In this document: positions 10,106 through 21,113 of the stretch, piece by piece
Layout of the letters: the number at the start of each line of letters is the position of its first letter
How positions within the stretch are numbered: the stretch's first letter is position 1
Assembly: GCF_028502605.1 (NCBI RefSeq)
Contig: NC_079236.1
Span: 2,108,001-2,172,000, forward strand
Source of the DNA: Trichoderma breve
Lineage: Eukaryota > Ascomycota > Sordariomycetes > Hypocreales > Hypocreaceae
Direction: 5' to 3'
Length of the DNA: 64,000 nt
The notes under the pieces: model-generated
Databases searched by the model: none
Told to the model about the DNA's origin: nothing
What the model saw: only the letters and a program-made list of their open reading frames with translations
Position numbers and translations under genes: made by a program

Positions 10106-13100
10106 AGCTTGCATGTGTTTTGATTGCAAGCAGCCGCGTGCTTTCGTGACTGGGTGTGACCTTGACACTGGATGCTGGCCTAATAAACTTGCAGACTCAG
10201 CGCCCCTTGAAGATGCCATGATTTTCTTGACTAGCACCACCCCCGGAGCTCTTCTTCCCGACTTTAATCACTCTTGAACAAGAAAAAAACACACACAAAA
10301 CACACAAAAAAGCCCACGACTATATGACACTATTTTATGGAGTCCACGTCTGTACTCACCAAATTTTTTATACCCCGCCATTTTCCCTTCTTTCACTCTC
10401 GAGGATCGCTGAATATTTCTGTTCGATTCTACGGCCCCCGTTTAATATGATGAACGTATACCCCCTTTTTCTCTTTGCCTGGTGGCCGTCTGACACGGAG
10501 ACCTGACATGCTGGTTGTGCAAGCGACGTCCATGCCTGCTTACTATGTTCTTGACTCCCGTATTGCCGCAGTACAATCATGGTCCTGAGGTCAATGTCCC
10601 TGGAAAAAAGATTACAAGTTGACAGAGCTAGGTGACAGACTGCATTGCTCTGAATCTGGATGTTGCAGCTGGGCGTCTTCGGCGCTGTGACTTTTGGATT
10701 TGCTTTGACATGTCGACATGTTGCTCACCGGCCTATTGCTGCGAGAATGACGTATCTATTTTCTGACATACATACTATCCATCAAGGCAATCCTCTCCAT
10801 GGACGGATGATGAATGCCAGGATATGGTTTGTGTCGGCTTCAATATGTCACAAGCAGGTGACTTGCAGCGACAAGCCAACACTGAAGAAGCAGAATGACG
10901 AAGAGAAGAAAAGCGAAGAAGAAGAAGAAACAAAAAAAAGCAGAAAAGAAAAAAGAAAATGAAGAGAAAAAGAGAAAGCTACTGGATCTTTGATGTCGCT
11001 TCCTATCTGCTACACAATCTACGTAATCCAGCCGGACTCCTCACTGCCTACGGATACCTACCATTCGGACACAATTCTAGGACATAGTCGAGTGACGAAA
11101 GGACGTTGCTGTTTTTGGCCTATGATCACCTAGTCCTGCACAGATGTGCCAGCGCATCTCTGCCCCTTGTTCTATCTTTATCTTTTTTCTAAGTTGACAT
11201 TTCTCGCATCAGTTGCGATGCGATGTCTTGATATTGGAACTGGCCGTGCTTCCTGCTGTGGCTGATGAAGGGAGTGGCGAAGAGCGACATGGAAGTTGAA
11301 AAGAGTTGCCACGGTTTGTATATTAGCATAATTCGCTACATCAAATAATACAACTGCCATTGTGAAAGAAGAAGAGCGTATATAAGAGTAATACATCATA
11401 CATAAGCACTGCCCGAAAGCGATCATCATGGGTCTGACAGGGATGCAAAAGAGCTGAAAAGATATCCCCGTCTTACTTTTTGTTTGCCGCAAATATTTGC
11501 GATTGAAGCCTGCAGGCAGCAGGGCCTCGATCCTGCTAGTCGAGGCAACTTGCATGTGCGGCTGGCGGAGGGTCGAAAGGCGTGACTGCGATTGGGGGTT
11601 TTTAGGGTCGAGACGCATATGCGATGCGATGCAGATGAAATGCATGCGGAACAAGGGAGAGAGGTAAGTGAGAGGCGTCCAATCGGGTGGTGCTGGGGCG
11701 AGGGGCCGGTGAGATGATATGGAGGGGGTAATGGAGTCTGTCGAAGTGATGTGATTGATGCGAGTATGCGGGCTTCGATGGGGATTTATATAGTAGTAAT
11801 ATCTATGGTCAAATCAGAGAGAATATCCACACGTACATACGCGTACCTTGAGTACTAGCTGATGCATCTGTCATGTCCATGCTACTGTACCTTATGTATG
11901 CGCAGCGTGTACGAGTATTTGCACAACCCGTCGGGATGTCTTGACTTGGGCTAAGAAAGAGCCGTACAAATCGCGGCACGCCGGGAGCATCTTCCTGCTG
12001 TAAGCTACTTGTCGTATTTCCTGCCATCCTAATGTCTATCTTAGTTGCGGTGTGGACTGGGGCATCCCTGGCGATCGACTTATGTTCCCTTTTTGCGAGG
12101 AGCTGGTTATGGAGTCGGGTCCGATTGTACTCGTATGTAGATGCCGAGATATCATGTGCTTGAGAAGAAACACATCTATTACCTGCAATCCGTAGAGAAG
12201 GGCGTTGATGTTATTAAGAGCCACTTTTTGTACGGAAGAAGAGTCCGGGCGCGTATGGCGGAAGCCAGGTTGCCTGCGGATTTGAATGATTGTCTCGGGC
12301 TTTGCGAGCTGGACGCCGAAACCTTTCATGGTCGAGGTCGTGTATATGCAATGCACATGCATATGCAAATGCAGGCAGATTGAAAGGGCTATCTGTCCGA
12401 GAGCTGCTATAGGGCTAAATACGTGCCCTAATTTCGAATGCATGTAGAGAGTCACCGTCTCATGTCGTCTGTACTTTGGGGGCGGAAGACTGCTTCCCGC
12501 CGGTAGCCCTTGTAAACACACGCACACACACACTTGGACGGTTACTGGCATCATTCAGACTCCCATGAATCGCGACAATGGCCGGGCCGCTTCACCTGGC
12601 CGCAGAAGGCCGGGCTGCATGTGACTCGTTTATGCTGCCTTCTGGCCCTGTTGCTTGTTTTGTAGCCGAGACGATGAACCGGTACTTGGGCCGTTAGAGA
12701 CGGTTGAGAGAGAGGAAGCGTCCGCTCCCGGTGCACGGCGAACAAGGAGCGAGAGACATGCGGCGATGCTTGTCGGCGACGATGGGAAACGGGCGAGAGA
12801 CAAGAGGCGGCAGAGTGGCATCTGGCCGTGGTGAATCAGGGGCGGGATTTAGCTTGGTATCGTAGGTAGTCTGTGCTGATGGCGTAAGAGTAAGAGTAGG
12901 AGTGTGAGTATGAGTATGATGAGTTGATATTATATGGATTCGATATATGATCCAATGCATAAGCGAGTGGAAGTGAAGATACACGCCTACCTGAGGTATC
13001 GATAGGCGTGCTTATGACTAAGTGATTTTTTGTATAGAAGGTACTGTATCCGTACCCAAATATTACATCAATATTCTACCAACGTACAGGTAAACGCAGC

Positions 13101-15275
13101 CATTTTTGCTTCCGTCATCCCCCATCCGAACTTGTGCTCGTGCATTGCAGCTCCAATTTGCAGCATCTGGCCAATGAACGTAGCCGTCAATAGCTGGCAG
13201 CAGATGCCAGATGCAGGCTGGTAAAATGTGTACGACAAAGACCCCTGGCCTCTTGTTTCCTCTCCACTCCCGGGGGCATCTGAATCACCCTGTCAGTTTC
13301 CTTGACCCTCACGCTCATCGCTAATCTGTTGGTCGATCTTCCGCTCACTGCCTCCGCAGCCGTGAATCGGATTTACGACTCTATTCATCACTGATACTTT
13401 TCGTAAAGGCATGGTGGCGCCGAGCTTCCCCCTCTCGTCCCGCCCATCCGCCCGTCGTGGACGCCGTTCGGGTTACAGAGACTGGTGGAGAGAGGAGACA
13501 TGACATCTTGGGCCTCGCAACGCTATATCCCGTCCGAGGCGGCGGAAGGAATCCGGCGGCAACCTTGGTGGACGCTATGGTTCCACTCTCTAGACTTTCC
13601 CTCGATCCCTTGGCTGGATATGGAACAAGCTGCGCTTTTGGCGGCTACTCTTTCACGACCCGTGACGCTCGTGGCAGCTCCTCGATGCGTTTTGATTTGT
13701 CCAGCCAAAGTCCAGTTGTGTCGAGGCTAGCTTTGTCTTCCTCTCGACGACTCAGATCCAAGGTGGCGAGCGCACAAGTGTGTCTCTCAAGCCGTGCTTG
13801 TCGTGGTACAAGACAGGACGGGAGGAGACGCGGGTAGTACCCTTGCCAAGTCGCTCCATAGCGTCACAGCCCTCCAAAGGATGGATGCAGATACATTGAG
13901 AGCGGTAACAGAAAGTATACTAGGCCGTAAGAGCGGTAGAGGTTCTCGCATTCGATGAGATGTCCGGCGGGCTTTGAGACATTCATTGGTGTGTGCATGC
14001 AACTAACAGGCCAACTCTTGCTGCAAGAAAGACACAGCACACCCCTCCTAACCCACTATAGGACAAAAAAGGGAAGAGTCGCCTCTAGGAAAAACGATAG
14101 ATCTCTCCATGCATGTCCAGATTGCGTGGGCCAAGGACATCAGCAGCAATATGGATGGACGCCGGCGGTGTCTCGTCTCGCGAAGACGGCTCCGTTCGAC
14201 TCGACTCCCTACCTGTGCCTGGCCGGTGACCGTCTGTTCCGATCGATACCTTGATCAGTCCTAGCCGACGCAGCTTGGTATGCTCTGGATGTTCAAACAT
14301 TGTAGCTACTACAAGCTGGGGACCCACCCTATATTTGCCAACATATTTTGCACAATCAATTACGTGGTGGGCTCGGCCGAATATGACAAGTGACAGACGG
14401 TGGTGCTGCTGTGGCCATATCGAGTGAGCGGAGAAGCGTCCGTATGCAGGTGGGCTGTTAATCAATGGATGCCTTTTGTCATTTCTGTTTCGAGTTTGTC
14501 CATCTGGGAGGGAGATTTGAGTGTCAAAGTATGCGCACACAGATCCATTCTTGAGCTTGTGATTGTTGGCTGGTATGTCTTCATCGCTTTCCGCATTGAA
14601 ACTTTGTTCCGCACCACACAATAAACGCCATTTTATGCACTAATCCTTCCCTCTTCCTCTCCTTCATGATCTTCATTTCCTTCTTCTTCACCTCGTCTTC
14701 CTGAAAGGCGTCATCTGGTGCTATATGCAGCGACCCGCCTGTTCAAGAGCCAACACGAACGACAAGGCACACCGTTTCTTGTCATCCGTGCAACCCTGGC
14801 AGCACCCAACTCAATTACGACGCAGGCTTCTCGTACAACAAACAATTTCGGTGTTCTTTTATTCAATCAACCAACGCAATTCACCGATTAAAGAGGGGAC
14901 AGAGGAGAGAAGAAAATTTACGAGTGTTTCTCTCGATCAAGTTGACGGAGGCCCGTGTGCATTCCCCTACTAACACAATTTCATTAGTCTGTATGGATCC
15001 TCCCCCCCTTCTTGTTTTTTCCACAATATGAATGAATTCATGTGTTGTTGGTTGCAGAGGCAGCTCGAGCTAATGTCCGTTTCCCTAGTCCCTACAGACT
15101 AATCTTTAATACTGCCCCCATGCCAAGGAAGACTTTCTTGCTCTTCCTATCTTTCGGTTACAGAATCGTCGAAATTTCTCAAAAGCTGTTCATTGATGGG
15201 AACACGCAATTGGGCGTAGTTCCTGGGCCTTGCTTTTAACAATCATCCACACCGACCCCTTTCAAAAACACAGTC
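10106..15275. other. 5.2 kb without a recognisable gene
   Basis: Holds the 3' UTR of the KH gene and then about 4.5 kb of mixed sequence. Open frames up to 178 codons exist on both strands, but none has a plausible composition, spliced partner or family resemblance. Purine-rich tracts occur at 10885-10980 and a pyrimidine-rich tract at 14640-14700. A non-coding transcript, or a large upstream regulatory region for the small Cys-rich gene at 15276, cannot be excluded. Confidence 0.45.
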
Positions 15276-15584
15276 ATGTGCCGTCTGGTCATTTTCAGCG
15301 GCACTTGCACCACGTGCGGCGAAGAACAAATATGGGAGGATCTCACACAACAGCTGTCATGTCTCGAGGCAAAAAACAACGGAATCTTTGGAGATTGCTC
15401 CAAAGGGGTTTATCAAGAGCAACACCACTTCGACCAGGAGTGTGACCAGTGCAGCGAGGAGGACGAAGGAATCGGTGATGTCGAAGAATTGGGAGCAGAG
15501 GCAGAGGAAGGCCTTGTAGCTCATGGGAAGCGGGGGGCTTCGGAAGAGAGATCGACGAGTTCACGGAAGAAGGCCAAAACTTGA
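15276..15584 (+). CDS. Small cysteine-rich acidic protein, unknown function
   Basis: Single exon, 102 aa. The N-terminal half has seven Cys (2, 11, 14, 29, 41, 56, 59), with two CxxC pairs (CTTC, CDQC) that could hold a metal ion. An acidic Glu/Asp stretch follows, and the C-terminus is Ser/Lys-rich (SSRKKAKT). No signal peptide. The beginning (MCRLVIFSGTC..CG) fits a type of short fungal protein starting MC with a first Cys pair near residue 11. I do not recognise a function. Its upstream region is rich in pyrimidines. Confidence 0.6.
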   Translation: MCRLVIFSGTCTTCGEEQIWEDLTQQLSCLEAKNNGIFGDCSKGVYQEQHHFDQECDQCSEEDEGIGDVEELGAEAEEGLVAHGKRGASEERSTSSRKKAKT

Positions 15585-16155
15585 ACAGCCCTCGATACAA
15601 CCCAATCCTTGTCACTTTGCGTCGATTGAGTCGACTGTCTTGCGAGCGAGCGTGGCGTACAACTACTCTCTTTTTCTTTTTCGTCTCTCTTTGGCCAATA
15701 CAACGGTTTCGGGATATACAGGTGTGATGGGTACAATACTGGGCGTTGATGGAGTTAAAAGAGGATGAATTGGGGCACCGGCTATAAACATATAACCTTC
15801 ACATGGTCACGATTTCTTTTTGTTTTGGGATCTGCATTGTCACCCATCAACCGGCATAGCTAATTATTAAAAAGCGGAGTTGGGGTTCTTTTCTACTGTG
15901 GAGGGAGGAGACCATCTCTGATGAAGGAGATGCTCATGGAAGACGGCTTCAACAAAACTGGGTATGATCAATTTTGACTTATCGATACTTTTTGTGGCAC
16001 AAAAGATGCCTGGGGTATTATTCACTGGCTTCACGGTTTATACGTCTAGTTCTATCCTGAATATTTCTACAACTATGGATGAACGTCTTTTGAGAGAACG
16101 CTTTTCTTTCCTTTTTCTCATCCGATTATGGCTTTGGTCCGTTCATTACATCCAC
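15585..16155. other. Convergent 3' region
   Basis: Between the plus-strand Cys-rich gene and the minus-strand DUF829 gene. Probably two 3' UTRs; no gene seen. Confidence 0.5.
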
Positions 16156-17130
16156 CTACCCATCCATGATCGTTTCTTGTTTTATCTCTTGATTCTTAGT
16201 TAGCATTTCAGCTTCCAATCCAACCTCGTCCCCTCCCCATGTCTCCTTGACTGCTTGCCAATATCGCTGGCTATCTTTCCTAACAAGCGACACATGCTCT
16301 CCACCCTCAAACCTCTCCTTGCGCACCTTGAACCCCGAGTCTTCTGCCCTCTTCGCATGGTCTTCGACGTGGCGCCAGCTGATGACGGCATCTGCCGTGC
16401 CGTAAAGGTAGGTCCTCTGAGTCTCCCTTGGGAGCAGACTGCCTCTCCTGAGGGCTTCAGCGTTGAGATTCTGAGCAGGCCGCGTGAGGCGGAGCTTGTA
16501 TATCAGCCAAGCAACCGCAATGACCATGTGGACCAGCGGAGAAGTCCAGCGAGGCAGAGACTGGAGGAGAGCCCTATGCGTGCTCTCCCACACGAAATTT
16601 CCAGGGCAAGAGTCGAGGCAGAGGGCATACCGGGGGATGACGAGCCTGTTCCCGGCGGCGTCTCTGCCGAGCTCTTTTCTCAGGAGCTCGCGGATCCTGG
16701 CGGCGGTGCTGACGCCGCCGTTGGAAAGGATGTGCAGCAGGACGCGGGGCTTGCCGCCGTTGCTCGGGGCTGCTGCTGCTGCTGAGGTCTCTGGCTCTGC
16801 GAATTGCTTGAGGATGCGGATGGCGGGCGGGATGTGCTTGCGGGCGAGGCTCGGCCAGAAGACGTGGGATGCAGGGGAGCGGATGAGGAGGATGCGGGAT
16901 GATGGAAAGAGGGCGCGGTGCTGTGCAATGTATTTTGCTATGTGGACGTCTCGGGCTCCCATCCAGCTGAGGACTAGGATGAGTTCTGGATCGCTGGAGT
17001 TGCTGTTGCTATTCTTGTCGAGGGATGCAGGATTTGGTGGGATGTAGTATGATACGGAGGGACTTAGATGCTCCATGTAAGAAAGAGGCGGCTCCTTTTT
17101 CACCACCACCATGGTATTTTTAGACGCCAT
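16156..17130 (-). CDS. DUF829 (PaxU/TMEM53-like) alpha/beta-hydrolase-fold protein
   Basis: Single exon, 324 aa from the ATG at 17130. It shows the hallmarks of the DUF829 family: a strand followed by LSWMGA, HIAKYIAQHRALFP, the nucleophile-elbow-like HILSNGG, then CLDSCPG, and a C-terminal RTYLYGTADAVISWRHVEDHA...GGEHVSLVRKD with an Asp and His in catalytic-triad order. The family includes human TMEM53 and PaxU of the paxilline cluster; the reaction is not established. The frame stays open upstream to an ATG at 17394, which would add 88 residues rich in Arg/Ser with no acidic cluster (a possible targeting sequence). I prefer 17130 because family members start shortly before the first strand. 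Confidence 0.75.
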   Translation of the reverse strand: MASKNTMVVVKKEPPLSYMEHLSPSVSYYIPPNPASLDKNSNSNSSDPELILVLSWMGARDVHIAKYIAQHRALFPSSRILLIRSPASHVFWPSLARKHIPPAIRILKQFAEPETSAAAAAPSNGGKPRVLLHILSNGGVSTAARIRELLRKELGRDAAGNRLVIPRYALCLDSCPGNFVWESTHRALLQSLPRWTSPLVHMVIAVAWLIYKLRLTRPAQNLNAEALRRGSLLPRETQRTYLYGTADAVISWRHVEDHAKRAEDSGFKVRKERFEGGEHVSLVRKDSQRYWQAVKETWGGDEVGLEAEMLTKNQEIKQETIMDG

Positions 17131-19591
17131 TCTTGTTTGTGTTGCCGTATAAGTCGTTTTGAGAGGCGTAAAGGATGGTCTTGGTCTTGAAATAGTTGAG
17201 CCACGACAGCTGTGCAAAGAACGATAAGGAGAACGAGGATGAAGACGAGATCCCCCGTCTCGGGCTCGGCGCTGCTGCAGCGCGCAGCTGAAAGACGAAG
17301 CGAAAATCACATGGCGAGACTGGAGCTGGAGGGCATCGAGGCCCCGGAGCATGCGCGGCAACGGCAACGGCAACGTGGCGGCGAGGGAGGGCATTTGTGG
17401 CAGATTTAATGGGCACTATGAACTATGGAGATTTGGATGTTCATGCGGCGGGTTGTGTGTGGTTTGGGATAGTGTCGCAGAGGTAGCCCAGGTTGGCAGG
17501 AGATGCGACTGGCTGGCGAGAAGATTGGCACTTGATAAGGGGGAAAGTATGTGTATGTGCATGTAAAAATGACACGAGTTTCTTTTGGTAATGCTGGAAT
17601 TTGTATACAAGTAAAATTACGTTTGATTTACGGGAGTTTTTGTGTCTATGAAGGTGGGTATTATTCAATTCGAATTGTCGGTGATATACACTTGAATCCT
17701 GGCGTGTGGGTTATATAGCCTCGGCTTAAACGGTAGACGGCAACTGTTTTTTTTTTTTTTTAATACCCGGTGAAGAAGCGCGGGATAAGGCCGTTGAGAA
17801 GCGCAATTGGCCGATTTGATTTGCCAATCGGGGGATCGGGAATATTGGGGGCGCCGACGGATTTGCCGTCCAGTGTTATTTTGTTATATGGGGGTTTTCA
17901 ACGGCGTGGCTTTTGAGGTTTCCTGTTTGGGTAATTGCTTGGTTGCGGAGCGTGGGATGATTGTTGTTGTGGGGGAGGGTAGAAGAAGATTTATCGATAT
18001 TATATATAGTTGGTTCTTGGAGAAGATATTGTTTCATGTTTGATTCTGTAGAGTTTAGTTGTCGCTGATGTTGGATCATGTCGTCGAACCTATCGTTACT
18101 CTTGCAATTACCTGTTGAGATCCAAATACGGCTGGGTAACAAGCTGGGATTAGACAAAACACTTGGCGTTACTTGTCTCGGCAAATAAGCGAAGTTGATA
18201 TACAGAGCGCAAGATATGAGGTGCCACCATAAATGCCGGATCAGGATGGCAGTGTTGTGTATTGTATGTGATGTGCGACTCTGCAGTCTGAGGTATGACG
18301 AGCTGGGGGACGAGACTCGACGGCATCGTTTACGGATGGAGAGTAACTGGAGAGAGTTTACATGTAACAGATCTTGCTCCGGTTGATTTAGCGTTTCTCT
18401 ATTTGTGTTGTTTGGGGAGATGTCTTGTGGAGAAAGGGGGCTGGGAGGATGCAGCATCTCGAGATCCGAACCCGACGGCTATAATGGAGTTGTACAAGGG
18501 GGTTCCTATTTACGGGGTGTTGGACGGATCTTGGCAGCTTTTGACAATGGATATCAAAGTTAAGCTTGATCTGACATGTTTTTTGTTAAAGTTAGAGATG
18601 AGTTGGAAATAAAGTGGCAGATTCTTTGATCGCAACGACACGATGATACCGGGCTTCAATGGCTGCATATAGCATTGCTCTTCGATAAATGCTATAGAGC
18701 GCATCTACAAATATTCCAAGTAGGTGTTATTGAGACCCGGCCAATCAGCTGTGTGTCTCGAAAGACAGAGCTATTATTACCTGTGATACAGGAAAGGGTA
18801 CGAAACAAAACAGGGTCAGAGCAAACGTCTTGGCTAAAGTGCTCCAGAAGCGGATGTGACATCGAGCTATCAACATGAAGATACTAGACATTTCAAGTTT
18901 ATTGTTTAGAGTCAGTGTTCGGAATCTGTATACATGTGCCAGACACATGTTCTGCCGTATAGCTTTCAGTGGTCAAGGTACGTGCGAGTTGTCTTTAGGC
19001 TTTGATTTGATAACTCGGCAGCCTCTTATTCTTCAGACCGACGCAGAGAGCTCACTATTTCATGCACACAAATGCATACGATATATGCCACTACATAGAT
19101 CTCACTGCAGCTTCTCCTATATCACCTAAGATGCAACCTCGTACCAAGTAAAGCACCAACACAAGACTCGACGATATCCTTCCCGTCCATCCACGGAAAA
19201 GAAAGCAAACAATCACTTTTTTTTTTTTTATTATAATCATCGAGTCCGTCCGGCTCCCCTATCCGATACTTGCACAAAGGATACCCGTCAGTGAAACAGG
19301 TGGCACGTTGATGCAAACAACCGTTTTCTCTTCCCTTTTTCTCCGTGGCCAGCTGTCGAGAAGCTGTGTGTGCTTTGACCTCGATTCTTCTCGCCCTTTT
19401 CAACGTCCCAGCTTTCAGCTTTCTTTTTTAACCTCCATCAGTTCGAGATATCAAGGCAGTTTCCTTTTTACCTATACGGCTTGTCTCGCATCTTCATCTC
19501 CTCTTTTCCCTTTCATCCAACTTTGTCTCCTTTTCCTAGTTAGTTGTCGCTGTTGAGCATTTGTTTCCCCCTATCTCGACTCAACTCAATC
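17131..19591. other. Intergenic region between the DUF829 gene and the aspartyl protease
   Basis: Divergent promoter region of 2.4 kb. It includes a 16-nt T-run near 17746-17761 and AT-rich blocks at 18.0-18.9 kb. The 200 nt before the protease ATG are strongly pyrimidine-rich, as in fungal core promoters. No gene recognised. Confidence 0.5.
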
Positions 19592-21113
19592 ATGGTCGTC
19601 GTGAAGCTCACGCAATGGCTCATCTGCCTCCTCGGCAGCTTCGTCATCACCGCATCCTCCGCTGGCCTGCCCCAAGTCAGGCGCCACGCCCCCGACTGGG
19701 ACCTCGCAAAGCCCATGAACGGCCTCACCTTCCAGCGGGCCAAAGCCGTCAAGGAGCCCAGTCAAGACCGCGCCACGATGCACTTCTCACACCTCAAGGG
19801 CATCAAGGGAAAGCCGGGCCAGCAGCACTCGGCCGTGTCTGCGCTTAGCCGCGTGCGAAGCAGCCTCAACTCCAACTCCCCCGGCTCCTTCAAGCAGTCA
19901 TTCCAAAATGTCAGCGCCTTGACTGATGCCTCGACGCAATACGCTATCCAGTGCGGCTGGGACGGCGTCCCCGTCTGGCTGCTCTTTGACACGGGCAGCT
20001 CCGATACGTGGGCGACCAAGACGGGCTTCAAGTGCGCGGATCTAGGCGGCGACGCTCACAGCGAATCTGCCTGCGGCTTCTCCAAGCCGTACATCGACGG
20101 CTTCGGCCACGGACAGATTGACGAGCTGCACTTCTACCTCAAGTACGGCTCGGGCGAGCGAATCTCGGGCCCGATGGGCTACAGCGACATCTCGTGCGGC
20201 GGCGTGACGGTGTCGAAGCAGCAGGTCGGGCTGGCCAACAGCACGTACTGGCACGGTAACAACGTCACCGTCGGCATCCTTGGCCTTGCATATCCCGCCA
20301 TCACGAGCGCCTACTATGGTGATGTTGGTGACGAGGCGCCGTGGAACGCCATGAGCTACACGCCGTTCCTGACCAGCGCCATCAGCCAGGGGAGCATCGA
20401 CCCCGTCTTCAGCGTTGCGCTGGTCAAGAACTCGACGGACGGCGTCATTGCCTGGGGAGGGCTGCCGCCGATGGACTGGCAGTTTCGGGGGTTTGCAAAG
20501 ACGGATCTGATTGTGGTGAGTTTTGATGCTGGTGATGATGATACCTACTATACTATATGATGAGGATTTGGGGGGACTGACATTGAGGGATTGCAGGCAA
20601 ATCTCGTCGGCCAGCCTGAGACTGCGTGGAAGTATTCGTTTTACACGATTGTGCCCGACGGCATGAAATGGGACCAGACGACGGACACGACCAAGTATCC
20701 GTACATTGTCGACACGGGCACAACGATGCTCTACCTCCCTCCCCGTGAGTGTATAAACTACTTACCGTACTATATGCACTGACACAACTGACACAATTCC
20801 CTTAGCACTCGCCGAAGCCATCGCCAACTCGTTCCAGCCGCGCGCCGTGTACCTGTACCAATGGGGCACCTACTTCGTGCAGTGCGACGCCATCCCGCCG
20901 CACTTTGCCATCCTCATCTCGGGCGTCGAGTTCTGGATCAACCCGGCCGACCTCATCTACCAGGACCTCGTCGACCCGCTGACGGGCTACTGCGCCATTG
21001 GCGTTGCCAGCGGCGGACCGGGGCCGTATATCCTGGGCGACGTGTTTCTGCAAAACGTCGTGGCCGTGTTTGACGTGGGGGCGGCCGAGATGCGCTTCTA
21101 CGGGAGGAAGTGA
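19592..21113 (+). CDS. Secreted pepsin-type aspartyl protease (family A1)
   Basis: Three exons: 19592-20515, 20597-20744, 20806-21113, giving 459 aa. The N-terminus (MVVVKLTQWLICLLGSFVITASSAG) is a clear signal peptide, followed by a propeptide-like region of about 90 residues. The two catalytic motifs are present: LLFDTGSSDTW (Asp about residue 133) and IVDTGTTMLYLP (Asp about 347). The end ILGDVFLQNVVAVFDVG...MRFYGRK is the usual A1 C-terminus. There is no C-terminal Ser/Thr-rich GPI tail, so it is probably released rather than anchored. Such enzymes degrade external protein. The start at 19592 is chosen because it begins the signal peptide. Confidence 0.9.

Noticed and set aside
12036..12554. 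172-codon minus-strand frame in the large geneless stretch
   Set aside because: No recognisable domain, dinucleotide-repeat start (CACACA), no splice-supported extension.
17876..18457. 193-codon minus-strand frame
   Set aside because: Low-complexity translation without homology features, in an AT-rich spacer.
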